Shown piece after piece: positions 25,857 to 34,690 of a stretch of 64,000 nt of DNA (position 1 is the stretch's first letter; the number at the start of each line of letters is the position of its first letter). A program made the position numbers and the translations under genes. Source of the DNA: Ardenticatenaceae bacterium (lineage in GTDB: Bacteria; Chloroflexota; Anaerolineae; Promineifilales; Promineifilaceae). The stretch lies in contig JACKCD010000025.1 of NCBI GenBank assembly GCA_020634215.1, positions 1 to 64,000 on the forward strand, written 5' to 3'. The notes under the pieces are model-generated. The model was given only the letters and a program-made list of their open reading frames with translations. It did no database searches and had not been told where the DNA came from.

Positions 25857-27008
25857 ATGGACTCAACAAACTCATTTCGTGATCTTTTTTTGCTAGATCC
25901 TGACGTTGTTTTTCTAAATCACGGCTCATTTGGCGCCACACCCCGCCCCGTTTTTGAAGTCTATCAAGCATGGCAGCGCCAAATTGAGCGTCAACCCGTT
26001 AAGTTTATTGGCCGGGAGCTAACAGGCTATTTGCAAACAGCCCGTCATGCCTTGGGTACGTATTTGCACGTTCAGGGTGACGACCTCGTTTACATTCCCA
26101 ATGCGACCTTTGGGGTCAACATTGTGGCGCGGGCACTGTCCCTAACCGCCGATGATGAAGTATTAACCACTGATCATGAATACGGTGCCTGTGACCGCGT
26201 TTGGCGGTTTGTCAGCCAGAAAAAAGGGTTTCGCTATGTACGCCAGCCCATTCCCTTACCCGCCCCCTCCCCCGAAGAGATCGTGGAGCAGCTTTGGCAA
26301 GGGGTAACCCCACGCACCAAGATCATTTATCTCAGCCACATCACTTCGGCTACAGCCCTGCGGCTGCCCGTCGAGGCCATTTGCCACCGCGCCCGCGAGG
26401 CCGGCATTCTGACGCTGGTAGATGGTGCCCACGCCCCCGGCCAAATTCCGCTTGATCTCACCAGCATGGGAGCCGATTTTTACACTGGCAACTGTCATAA
26501 ATGGCTAAGTGCCCCAAAAGGGTCAGCTTTTCTTTATGCCAGACGCGAGGTGCAGCCATTGCTAGAGCCGCTGGTGGTTAGTTGGGGGTGGGAAAGTGAA
26601 CGGCCGTCTGGCTCCAACTTCCTTGACCATTTGGAATACCTCGGCACCGACGACCTCTCCTCCTATCTTTCCGTCCCTGCCGCCATCCAATTCCAAGCAG
26701 ACCACAACTGGTCGCAGGTACAGCAACAGTGCCACGAATTAGCCAAATCTACGCTGGCGCAGCTTTGTCAGCTTACCGGGCTAAACCCCCTCTATCCCGC
26801 TGATAATCGCTTCTTCCAGCAGCTTGTCATTGCGCCCCTGCCCCCCACCGATTTAGATGTGCTCAAACGCCGCCTCTATGATGAGTATCGCGTTGAAGTA
26901 CCGCTCATCAGTTGGAACGGCCACCAGTTCATCCGCGTATCGGTGCAAGCATACAACACCCCGGCCGACATCGAAGTGCTGCTCACAGCCTTAGACGCGC
27001 TTCTGTGA
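25857..27008 (+). CDS. Class V aminotransferase, isopenicillin-N-epimerase-like
   Basis: 383 residues from ATG 25857, preceded by GGAAGGA. Fold type I PLP enzyme: the opening FLNHGSFGATPRPV, the NATFGVN phosphate-binding loop, the Asp in LVDGAHAPGQIP and the PLP lysine in GNCHKWLSAPKG are all present. This subgroup includes isopenicillin N epimerase, ergothioneine lyase EgtE and L-cysteine/cysteine-sulfoxide lyases; which reaction applies cannot be decided here. It is divergent from the marR-GH13-GT39 operon and may share its regulator. The gene holds only a one-mismatch copy of the genome palindrome. Confidence 0.88.
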   Translation: MDSTNSFRDLFLLDPDVVFLNHGSFGATPRPVFEVYQAWQRQIERQPVKFIGRELTGYLQTARHALGTYLHVQGDDLVYIPNATFGVNIVARALSLTADDEVLTTDHEYGACDRVWRFVSQKKGFRYVRQPIPLPAPSPEEIVEQLWQGVTPRTKIIYLSHITSATALRLPVEAICHRAREAGILTLVDGAHAPGQIPLDLTSMGADFYTGNCHKWLSAPKGSAFLYARREVQPLLEPLVVSWGWESERPSGSNFLDHLEYLGTDDLSSYLSVPAAIQFQADHNWSQVQQQCHELAKSTLAQLCQLTGLNPLYPADNRFFQQLVIAPLPPTDLDVLKRRLYDEYRVEVPLISWNGHQFIRVSVQAYNTPADIEVLLTALDALL

Positions 27009-27256
27009 GACCGATCCATTAAACTATTTCTCACATTTATCCTTAAAAACTGGTAGTGATTGTGATCTATGCTACAATTTGCCGCTGATTTATAGCGCAA
27101 TGGCTCATTGCGCTATATTTTTGCAACGTAATAAGAAGAAGATTGTTGTCTAATCCACAAAATGCATAGAACTGTGGACAGCACATCAAGCGGCTCAACA
27201 GCAACCTCGTCAATAAAATCAACGGCCGCTTATATTTATGTGGCTGGAGGAATTTC

Positions 27257-28882
27257 ATGGAGAAGAAAAATTTTGTCCGTTGGTTAATAATGGGCATCGT
27301 GTTTGGTTTGGTTGTAGTCTTCACCAGCAGTGCCTTTGCTCAGGATCAAGGACCAAACTTGCTGGTAAATGGCGGCTTTGAGCAAGGACATCACAAACAA
27401 GATGGTGCGGCTGAGCTAACGGTTCCCGACGGCTGGACGCTCCACTATGTGGACAACGCCAGCTTTCCTGGTTCAAACGGTATCGCCTATCGCCCCGAAA
27501 GTGTTGTTTGGTATATCGAAGACGCGCCTATGGACGAGCGGAGCCTCTTTTTCCGTGATGGTGCCTATGCCGTCAAGGTATTTAAAGGGTGGGCACCTAT
27601 GTATTCTGCCCTTTCACAAAACGTCAACAACCTTGTGCCGGGTAAACGCTATCGCCTTGTCGCCCCCATTTATATTGACATTGTTGAAAATTACGAAAAC
27701 GGCCAGAAGATTGCTCCAGGCAAGCTGGATGCAGGGCAGGTACGTTTGGGGGCTAGTCCCCAAGGGGCAGCCTGGCGAGATGAAGGTGCCATTAGCTACA
27801 GCGGCTGGTGGAATGCAGGCAACGTCAATCCTTTTTACCTAGCCTATCCCGTTTTTGTGCATGAGTTTACGGCAACGCAGCCTAATATGACCGTTTGGGT
27901 GGAGTTTGCCGCCAAAGAAGCATATCGTAACAATGCTTTCTTTATGGATACCTTTGGGCTTTATGAAATTGGTGGCACGGCTGCAAGCAGTAGCGGGGGT
28001 GGCAATGCTGCACCAGCCCAGCCCTTACCTTCACCAACGCCTGGCCCCACACCCACGCCGCGTGCTGATGGTGCTATTATCCATGTGGTACAGCCGGGTG
28101 ACTCCTTCTGGACAATTGCCATTCGCTATGCCCCGGCACTCAACATGACGCCGGAAGAGGCATTGCCGCATATTCGAGAAATCAACAATGACCCGGCTTT
28201 TATTGCTACAGGGCAAGAGCTGTTTATTGCGTTGCCTAATGCCGCGGCCGCAGAGCCAACGGCCGTTCCTGCCGAAGCCGAAACCACCGCCGAAGAGCCA
28301 ACCGCTGCCGCTGAAGAGGGTAGCGAGTCTGAAACCACCGCCGAAGAACCTACGCCAGAGCCAGAACCAACGGCCGTTCCTGAAGCCGCACAACCTGCTG
28401 CCAACCTCGGTACCGTGTGTGTGGCCGCCTACATGGACAACAATTCTGATGGAGCGCAGGACACTGGCGAAGCATTGGTGGCAGATGCCGCGATCACCCT
28501 TTCCCGCGCTGGCAACACCGTTGCCACCTACGTTTCGGATGGCGTGAGCGAACCCTACTGCTTTGAAGGGCTGGAAGCCGACAATTATCAGGTGCAAATC
28601 TTCCCGCCCGCCAACTTTGGCACGACCACGGCCGATAGCTGGGCAGTGGCACTGACCGAGGGGATTGTGGTTCCCGTTGCTTTTGGGGTGCAAGAGCAGC
28701 AAGCCGTGGCGGCGGTTGATAGCACCACCACTGAAGCTCCGGCGGCTGAACCAACGGCCGTTCCTGCCGCCCCCGCCGATGAAGGTGGCCTCTTTAGCAA
28801 CCTTGGCCCCATCATCATTGGTGCAGCCGTGGTGCTGGTGCTGTTGGCAGGCATTGGGGTTGTCCTGCTAAGACGCGGTTAA
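27257..28882 (+). CDS. Secreted LysM and SdrD-B-type surface protein with C-terminal anchor
   Basis: 541 residues. An N-terminal signal segment (about 10-29, ending AFAQ) is followed by a beta-rich, carbohydrate-binding-like domain (about 33-237), a Pro/Ser/Thr linker, a LysM domain at about 273-328 (VVQPGDSFWTIAIRY) for peptidoglycan or glycan binding, an acidic Glu/Thr/Pro-rich linker, an SdrD-B/CNA-B-like domain (about 390-475, AAYMDNNSDGAQDTGEALV) and a last hydrophobic helix followed by RRG. It is therefore exported and anchored by its C-terminus. The 16-mer CCAACGGCCGTTCCTG occurs exactly three times in the linkers, each time encoding PTAVP. GGAGGAATTTC precedes the ATG; a terminator follows. 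Confidence 0.85.
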   Translation: MEKKNFVRWLIMGIVFGLVVVFTSSAFAQDQGPNLLVNGGFEQGHHKQDGAAELTVPDGWTLHYVDNASFPGSNGIAYRPESVVWYIEDAPMDERSLFFRDGAYAVKVFKGWAPMYSALSQNVNNLVPGKRYRLVAPIYIDIVENYENGQKIAPGKLDAGQVRLGASPQGAAWRDEGAISYSGWWNAGNVNPFYLAYPVFVHEFTATQPNMTVWVEFAAKEAYRNNAFFMDTFGLYEIGGTAASSSGGGNAAPAQPLPSPTPGPTPTPRADGAIIHVVQPGDSFWTIAIRYAPALNMTPEEALPHIREINNDPAFIATGQELFIALPNAAAAEPTAVPAEAETTAEEPTAAAEEGSESETTAEEPTPEPEPTAVPEAAQPAANLGTVCVAAYMDNNSDGAQDTGEALVADAAITLSRAGNTVATYVSDGVSEPYCFEGLEADNYQVQIFPPANFGTTTADSWAVALTEGIVVPVAFGVQEQQAVAAVDSTTTEAPAAEPTAVPAAPADEGGLFSNLGPIIIGAAVVLVLLAGIGVVLLRRG

Positions 28883-28903
28883 GGACAGAATCAAGGAAAA
28901 TAC

Positions 28904-28932
28904 GAGCGTCTCAACAGAGGCGCTCTTTTTTT
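28904..28932 (+). terminator. Intrinsic terminator after the LysM protein
   Basis: GAGCGTCTC-AACA-GAGGCGCTC (one G-T pair) followed by seven T. Confidence 0.88.
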
Positions 28933-28976
28933 ACCTGCCTTTCTGGAAAACAGAGCGTGGACTAAGGGAGAAAATC

Positions 28977-30260
28977 ATGTCTGAACCAACAAAACCACGA
29001 GTTGTCATTGTGGGCGCGGGTTTTGGCGGGCTGTTTGCCGCCCGCGCCCTGGCAAACAAGCCAGTTGAGGTGCTGTTGGTAGACCGCAATAACTACCACA
29101 CCTTTACCCCGCTGCTTTACCAGGTTGCCACCTGTGCCCTTGATCCCAGCGAAATTGCATACCCAGTACGCAACATCTTTCGCCGCAAGCGAAACGTGGA
29201 GTTTTTGCTGGGAGAGGTGGTGACGGTGGACACAAACGGCCGTTTGCTCCACATCCACAGCGGCGGCCAGCAGTACCAGGAGCCATATGACTATCTGATT
29301 TTGGCGACCGGCAGCACCCCCACCTACTTTGGCAACGACAGTTTCCAGCGCCATGCCCTGGAGCTACGCACCCTCAGTGATGCCATTGAACTGCGAAACC
29401 ACGTCCTGCGCCTCTTTGAACGCGCCACTTGGAGCGATGACCCGGCGCAGGTGGCGGCGCTGACGACGATTGTGGTGGTGGGTGGCGGGCCAACGGGCAT
29501 TGAAACAGCGGGGGCAATCTATGAACTTTACAACCACGTCCTCAACGTCGAATATCCGCAAAAACAGCTTCACGCTCGCGTCATTTTGGTGGAAATGCAG
29601 CCTCATTTGCTGGCTCCCTACCCGGAAAAGCTGCGAAAAGCGGCCGTCGAGCAGCTTCGCTCGCTAGGAGTGGAGGTGCTGCTGGGGCAGCGCGTCACCG
29701 AAGTCGCCGCCGATACTGTTCATCTGGGCGATGGCACGGTTATTCCTACCCACACGTTAGTCTGGGCGGCCGGGGTGAAAGGGTCGCCATTGGCTGACCT
29801 GCTGGGGGTGCCGTTGCAGCGGGGTGGGCGGCTGCCGATTACGCCAACAACGGCCGTTCTTGGCCTCAATCGCGTCTACGCTGTGGGCGACATGGCCTAC
29901 CTGGAAGACCCCGACGGCCAGCCGTACCCGATGCTCATCCCGGTGGCGCAGCAGCAGGGGGAACTGGCCGCCTACAACATTTTAGCCAACATAGCCGGGC
30001 AGCCGCTGCGCTCATTCAGCTATCACGACCGGGGAATCATGGCGACCATCGGCCGCAGCCGCGCCGTGGCCTGGATTTACAACCGCATCCCGCTGCGCGG
30101 CTTTTTGGCGTGGCTGGCGTGGTTGTTCCTCCACCTCATCACCCTGCTTGGCTTTCGCAACCGCGCCACGGTCTTTATCAACTGGGTGTGGAACTATTTC
30201 ACCTATGACCGCTCCGTGCGGCTGATTTTGGATCAAGCACCGGGAGAGAAGAATTTTTGA
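28977..30260 (+). CDS. ndh: Type II NADH dehydrogenase (NDH-2)
   Basis: 427-residue single-subunit FAD oxidoreductase that passes electrons from NADH to quinone without pumping protons. The FAD-binding GAGFGGLFAARAL is at residues 12-24, the NAD-binding GGGPTGIETAGAI lies near 170, and the second FAD region is GLNRVYAVGDMAY near 300. The quinone-site AQQQG motif follows (VAQQQGELAAYN). The C-terminal 60 residues are hydrophobic and amphipathic and attach the enzyme to the membrane. GGGAGAAAATC supplies the ribosome site. The stop codon TGA overlaps the first base of an inverted repeat. Confidence 0.93.
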   Translation: MSEPTKPRVVIVGAGFGGLFAARALANKPVEVLLVDRNNYHTFTPLLYQVATCALDPSEIAYPVRNIFRRKRNVEFLLGEVVTVDTNGRLLHIHSGGQQYQEPYDYLILATGSTPTYFGNDSFQRHALELRTLSDAIELRNHVLRLFERATWSDDPAQVAALTTIVVVGGGPTGIETAGAIYELYNHVLNVEYPQKQLHARVILVEMQPHLLAPYPEKLRKAAVEQLRSLGVEVLLGQRVTEVAADTVHLGDGTVIPTHTLVWAAGVKGSPLADLLGVPLQRGGRLPITPTTAVLGLNRVYAVGDMAYLEDPDGQPYPMLIPVAQQQGELAAYNILANIAGQPLRSFSYHDRGIMATIGRSRAVAWIYNRIPLRGFLAWLAWLFLHLITLLGFRNRATVFINWVWNYFTYDRSVRLILDQAPGEKNF

Positions 30261-30311
30261 CAGGATTAACAGGATGAAGAACAAAATCCTGTTAATTCTG
30301 TTAATCCTGTC
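30259..30311. repeat. Inverted repeat of AGGATTAACAGGAT units
   Basis: GACAGGATTAACAGGAT at 30259 faces ATCCTGTTAAT and a second AATCCTGTC unit. It overlaps the ndh stop codon and ends ten bases before the next start. It could attenuate or separate the two genes. Confidence 0.75.
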
Positions 30312-30320
30312 CAACAAAAA

Positions 30321-32174
30321 ATGAACCGAGAGATGTGGCGGCAACGCCTGCAACAAGAAAAACCGCTGCTGCTCGATGGGGCGATGGGGACGATGCTGTA
30401 TGGGCTGGGGGTGCAAAGTGACCAGCCGTTTGAACTGCTTAACCTGCAAAATCCCAAGCTGGTGGCCGATGTCCACCGCGCTTATGTCGAAGCGGGAGCC
30501 GATATTATTGAAACCAACAGCTTTGGCGCGAACCGGCTCAAGCTGGATGAGTATGGGCTGGGGGAACAGGTGCGGGTGATCAACGAAACGGCCGTTTCCA
30601 TTGCCCGCCGCGTCATTGACAGCAGCTTTCGGCCCGTCTGGCTGGCGGGGTCGGTGGGGCCGCTGGGGGGCACACTGGCTCCGCTGGGGCGAATTAGTTT
30701 GGCGCAGGCCGAAGCCGCCTTTGCCGAGCAAATTGAGGTGCTGGTTAAGGCCGGAGTAGATTTGCTCATTGTAGAAACAGCATCGGATTTGCGCGAGGTG
30801 GAAACGGCCGTTTCTGCCGCCCGCACCATCGCCCCTGATTTGCCCTTGTTGGCACAAATGACCTTTACTCGTGACGACCGCACCCTGCTCGGCCATACCG
30901 CCGCCGACACTGCCAACAGGTTAGCCGCGCTCGATGTGGACGCAATGGGAGTCAATTGCAGCAGCGGCCCGGCGCAAATTTTGCGGCTGCTGGCAACGAT
31001 GCGCCACATCGCCCCCCATGTGCCGCTGGTTGCTATGCCCAACGCTGGGTGGCCGGAGCAAACGCCGGGCGGTCGCATGTTTTACCCCGCCACCCCCAGC
31101 TACTTTGCCGACTACGTGGCCGATTTTGTGGCGGCGGGGGCGCGATTGGTGGGTGGTTGCTGCGGCACGACGGAAAAGCATATTGCGGCGATGCGAGCGG
31201 CGATTGATAGCCCCAAACCCCCTTCACGCCCCGTGCCGCGTGTGGAGCTGGTGCAGCAGGAGAAGCAGTTAACGGCCGTTGCTGACCAACCCACCCAACT
31301 AGCGCGGGATTTGGTAAACGGCCGTTTTATCACCACTGTCGAAATGACCCCGCCACGCGGCATTTGCACGCAAAAGCTGCTTACCAGCGTGCAAATGCTT
31401 CAGCAGGCCGGTGTTACCTGCCTCAACATCGCCGACATTCCCCTGGCGCGAATGCGGATGAGTGCCTGGGCTGCCGCCCACTTGGTGCAGCAGGCCAGCG
31501 GGTTGGAAACCATCCTCCACTTCCCCACCCGTGGCCGTAATTTGCTCCGCATTCAGGGCGACCTGCTCGCCGCCCACGCCCTCGACATCCGTAATCTCTT
31601 TGTCACCATGGGCGACCCCAGCAAAATTGGCGACTACCCTGACGCAGCCGACAATTACGACATTGTGCCCACCGGTCTCATTGAGCTAATCAAAACGCAG
31701 CTTAACGCCGGGGTGGACAAGCGGGGCAGCGCCATTGACCAGCCCACTAACTTCACCGTCGGCTGCGCCCTCAGCCTGACCCCCAAGGAGCCGGAGCGGG
31801 AGATGAAGTTGCTGCGTAAAAAAATGGATTGCGGTGCCGACTTTGCCATTACCCAGCCCCTCTTTGACGTAGCCCAAGCGCGGCAGTTTATAGCCGATTA
31901 TCGGGCGCAATATGGCGAGATAATCCCAATTGTGCTGGGGGTACAGCCGCTTTACAATGGCAAAAATGCTGTTTTCCTTCACAACGAAGTCCCCGGCATT
32001 GCAATTCCTGCTTCGCTTCGCCAGCGTATGGAGGCAGCAACCGACCCGCAAGTTGAAGGGGTTATCATTGCCCGCGAGATTGTGGCCAACATGGGCGATC
32101 TGGTGCAAGGTGTTTACGTTATTCCACAATTTGGCCGTTATGATCTGGCGGCGCAGGTGTTGGAAATCGCTTGA
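30321..32174 (+). CDS. Bifunctional homocysteine S-methyltransferase / 5,10-methylenetetrahydrofolate reductase
   Basis: 617-residue fusion. Residues 1-295 form a homocysteine methyltransferase barrel: LLDGAMGTML at the start, and zinc ligands Cys in GVNCSSGP and the Cys pair in GGCCGTTEKH. Residues 330-617 form a MetF-type reductase (FITTVEMTPPRG, FVTMGDPSKIGDYPD, FAITQPLFDV) binding FAD and folate. Together they could make methyl-THF and carry out the last step of methionine synthesis, although the methyl donor used by this fused family is not certain. No cobalamin-binding domain is present. No methionine-type riboswitch was seen upstream. It is followed at once by truB. Confidence 0.93.
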   Translation: MNREMWRQRLQQEKPLLLDGAMGTMLYGLGVQSDQPFELLNLQNPKLVADVHRAYVEAGADIIETNSFGANRLKLDEYGLGEQVRVINETAVSIARRVIDSSFRPVWLAGSVGPLGGTLAPLGRISLAQAEAAFAEQIEVLVKAGVDLLIVETASDLREVETAVSAARTIAPDLPLLAQMTFTRDDRTLLGHTAADTANRLAALDVDAMGVNCSSGPAQILRLLATMRHIAPHVPLVAMPNAGWPEQTPGGRMFYPATPSYFADYVADFVAAGARLVGGCCGTTEKHIAAMRAAIDSPKPPSRPVPRVELVQQEKQLTAVADQPTQLARDLVNGRFITTVEMTPPRGICTQKLLTSVQMLQQAGVTCLNIADIPLARMRMSAWAAAHLVQQASGLETILHFPTRGRNLLRIQGDLLAAHALDIRNLFVTMGDPSKIGDYPDAADNYDIVPTGLIELIKTQLNAGVDKRGSAIDQPTNFTVGCALSLTPKEPEREMKLLRKKMDCGADFAITQPLFDVAQARQFIADYRAQYGEIIPIVLGVQPLYNGKNAVFLHNEVPGIAIPASLRQRMEAATDPQVEGVIIAREIVANMGDLVQGVYVIPQFGRYDLAAQVLEIA

Positions 32175-32189
32175 GTGAGATTTGAACCG

Positions 32190-33065
32190 ATGGGCAGTGA
32201 AATAGAAGGAATTTTAGTCGTTGATAAGGCGACGGGGATGAGTTCGCATGATGTGGTTGGGCGCGTGCGGCGGGTAGCAGGGCTGCGGCGGGTGGGGCAC
32301 GCGGGTACGTTGGATCCGCTGGCAACGGGCGTGCTGTTGGTTTGCCTGGGGCGAGCCACGCGGCTGGTGGAATATTTGGTGGGGCAGCCAAAAACGTATG
32401 TGGCGCGGGTGCGGCTGGGGCAAACAACGGATAGCTATGATGCAGATGGGGTAGTGGTAAACAAACGGCCGTTAACCTTCACCCCCACCGATTTGGACAA
32501 CGCCCTGGCACAATTTCGCGGCGACATCGAGCAGTACCCGCCGATGTTTTCGGCCGTCAAGCGGCAAGGGCAGCCGCTTTACAAGCTGGCGCGGCAGGGG
32601 ATTGAGGTCGAACGGCCGTTACGCCCCGTCACCATCTATGAATTAACCCTGCTACAATGTGAACTGCCCTTTATTGATCTGCAAATCCGCTGCTCATCTG
32701 GCACTTATATTCGCACGTTGGCGCACGATTTAGGCGAGGTGCTGGGGTGCGGTGGGCATATTGTGGCACTGCGACGAACGGCCGTTGGCTCATTTGCCAT
32801 CGAAACGGCCGTTTCCCTCGCTGACCTGACAACAGATAATTTGCCCACCCATTTGTTGGCGACAGAAACGGCCGTTTTGCACCTGCCACCTCTCATCCTG
32901 CCCAACGCCGAAGCCAAACGGCTGGCGCAAGGGCAGCGGCTTGTTTGCCAGCCAGACCAGCCCCAGGCTCCCCTGGTGCGGGTCTATGCGGAAGACGGCA
33001 CCTTTATTGGCGTGGCTCAACAGCAAGACGACATTTGGCAACCACATAAAATCCTGCATTCCTAG
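32190..33065 (+). CDS. truB: tRNA pseudouridine-55 synthase TruB
   Basis: 291 residues from ATG 32190; a GTG at 32175, directly after the preceding stop, is an alternative. Isomerises U55 in the T-arm of tRNAs. The catalytic Asp is in GHAGTLDPLATGVLL; the KATGMSSHDVV start, YPPMFSAVKRQGQPLY and CSSGTYIRTLAHDLG motifs are typical. The C-terminal PUA-like part is present. Five AACGGCCGTT copies lie in this single gene, the densest in the window. It is followed 33 bases on by ribF, a common bacterial neighbour. Confidence 0.95.
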   Translation: MGSEIEGILVVDKATGMSSHDVVGRVRRVAGLRRVGHAGTLDPLATGVLLVCLGRATRLVEYLVGQPKTYVARVRLGQTTDSYDADGVVVNKRPLTFTPTDLDNALAQFRGDIEQYPPMFSAVKRQGQPLYKLARQGIEVERPLRPVTIYELTLLQCELPFIDLQIRCSSGTYIRTLAHDLGEVLGCGGHIVALRRTAVGSFAIETAVSLADLTTDNLPTHLLATETAVLHLPPLILPNAEAKRLAQGQRLVCQPDQPQAPLVRVYAEDGTFIGVAQQQDDIWQPHKILHS

Positions 33066-33098
33066 CCGACGTTCCAGGCAGCGGTTACAATTTTCTTT

Positions 33099-34046
33099 AT
33101 GGCACAAACATATTTTCGTGTGACAAATCTGGCAGATGTAACAGGCCAGCAGCCCACCTACCTGGCTATCGGCTCCTTTGATGGGGTACATCGGGGGCAC
33201 CAAGCCGTCATTCGCTCGCTGGTGCAGCAAGCCCGGGGCGATGGAGCAAGGGCAGCGGTTCTTACCTTTTTCCCTCACCCCAAGCGCGTGGTGCTGGAGC
33301 TAAACGGGCAGCATTATTTAAACACCCTGGATGAGCGCGTGGCGCTGATCGGCCGGCTGGGTGTGGACCTTATCATCACCCACCCATTCAATGAAACGGT
33401 TCGCCTGACCCGCGCCACTGATTTCATTGAGCAACTGTGTTTGCACCTGAACATGCGGCAGCTTTGGGGCGGCAATTTTGCTTTGGGCTATCAGCGTGAG
33501 GGAACGGTTGATTATTTACAGCAATTAGGGCAGGAAAAAGGGTATACGGTAGAGCTTGTCGCCAATATGGTGGAATGGGAAGGCAAACCGGTAAGCAGCA
33601 CGCGTATCCGTCACTTTTTGGAGGCGGGGGATGTGGCGGCAGCGGCAGCTTGCCTGGGCTACCGGTATCGCCTTTGCGGGCAGGTGGTACGGGGCAATCA
33701 GCTCGGCCACACCATTGGGTTTCCCACGGCCAACTTGTCAGTTTGGGATGAGCAACTGCTGCCAGCCCACGGGGTGTATGCGGCTTATGCCTGGTTGGGG
33801 GAACAACGGTTGGAAACGGCCGTTAATATTGGGCTACGCCCCACAGTCGGCGGGCAACACGTGCGTATCGAAGCCCATCTCCTCGATTTTTCGGGAGACC
33901 TGTATGACAAAGAGCTTTGTTTAACGTTTGTCCAGCGTATTCGCAGCGAGATGAAGTTTCCCTCGCTGCAAGCCTTGCAGGCACAAATTCAGCAAGATGT
34001 GGAAACAGCACGCAGCATTTTGGCAGTTGCCCCACCAGAAGCGTAG
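33099..34046 (+). CDS. ribF: Bifunctional riboflavin kinase / FAD synthetase
   Basis: 315 residues. The N-terminal FAD synthetase half is a nucleotidyltransferase with GSFDGVHRGHQAV and the SSTRIRHFL signature near 165. The C-terminal flavokinase half (about 185-305) carries GHTIGFPTANL, YAAYAWLG and LRPTVGG. It makes FMN and FAD from riboflavin, which the flavoenzymes in this window (NDH-2, MTHFR, formate dehydrogenase) require. It probably shares a transcript with truB. Confidence 0.95.
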   Translation: MAQTYFRVTNLADVTGQQPTYLAIGSFDGVHRGHQAVIRSLVQQARGDGARAAVLTFFPHPKRVVLELNGQHYLNTLDERVALIGRLGVDLIITHPFNETVRLTRATDFIEQLCLHLNMRQLWGGNFALGYQREGTVDYLQQLGQEKGYTVELVANMVEWEGKPVSSTRIRHFLEAGDVAAAAACLGYRYRLCGQVVRGNQLGHTIGFPTANLSVWDEQLLPAHGVYAAYAWLGEQRLETAVNIGLRPTVGGQHVRIEAHLLDFSGDLYDKELCLTFVQRIRSEMKFPSLQALQAQIQQDVETARSILAVAPPEA

Positions 34047-34087
34047 ACAACTGCCCAATGCCTGCGTGCGTTGGGTGGCGTTCGTTC

Positions 34088-34495
34088 TCAATCAGCGGAA
34101 ATCGCCAGGGCTGCCGAGGCAAACTCGCGGTGCTGCAGCAACCGCTCGACGCTTCCCACCAGATCACGAAAGCCTAATGGTTTTTGGAGACATAGGGTGG
34201 CTCCCGCATCCAGACTGTGCTGGGCTGAACGATCATCAGTGCGGGCACTCAACATGATGACGGGAACGTGGGCGGCTTGTTCGTGGCAGCGCACAGCGCG
34301 GCACGTGTCTGGCCCATCCATTTTAGGCATCATGTAATCTACAATCAGCAAGTCTGGGACTTTGGTTTGAATTTTTGCCAGCGCATCCAGGCCATCTTGT
34401 GCTTCGTCAACCTGGAAGCCTCCTCTTTCTAACATAGACCTGAGCAATCGGCGGAGCAATGGTTCATCATCTACAACTAATATTGTCACAGCCAA
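34088..34495 (-). CDS. Single-domain response regulator
   Basis: 135 residues, only a receiver domain. Acidic pocket VVDDEP, acceptor Asp in LLIVDYMMPKMDG, Thr/Ser switch position in MLSAR and the conserved Lys in CLQKPL are present. There is no output domain, so it acts by protein contact or in a phosphorelay. No kinase is adjacent; the hybrid kinases elsewhere in the window are possible partners. It is convergent with ribF and divergent from the TPR gene. Confidence 0.9.
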   Translation of the reverse strand: MAVTILVVDDEPLLRRLLRSMLERGGFQVDEAQDGLDALAKIQTKVPDLLIVDYMMPKMDGPDTCRAVRCHEQAAHVPVIMLSARTDDRSAQHSLDAGATLCLQKPLGFRDLVGSVERLLQHREFASAALAISAD

Positions 34496-34566
34496 CCCCC
34501 TGTTGGTGAATACAATTCCTTACAACGTCTAAAAATCCTGTATAGGAATAAAGTACTATATTAATG

Positions 34567-34591
34567 TTACAAAACCGCTTACGGTTTGTAA
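34567..34591 (+). other. Hairpin in the TPR-gene upstream region
   Basis: TTACAAAACCG-CTTA-CGGTTTGTAA with one bulged base, followed by AAGTTTTG. It may be a weak terminator or a regulatory site; the interval 34496-34690 holds no other gene. Confidence 0.35.
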
Positions 34592-34690
34592 AGTTTTGGG
34601 TGGTTGGCAAACAGCCGTTCAGTCAACCAGTGGGAAATGTGGCACAACAGGTTTGTATGAAACGCCGTGGTAGATTATCATGGAGGCATG

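Noticed and set aside
30259..30320. SAM or cobalamin riboswitch before the methyltransferase/MTHFR fusion
   Set aside because: Only a 53-base inverted repeat of AGGATTAACAGGAT units is present; no riboswitch core fits in the 60-base gap.
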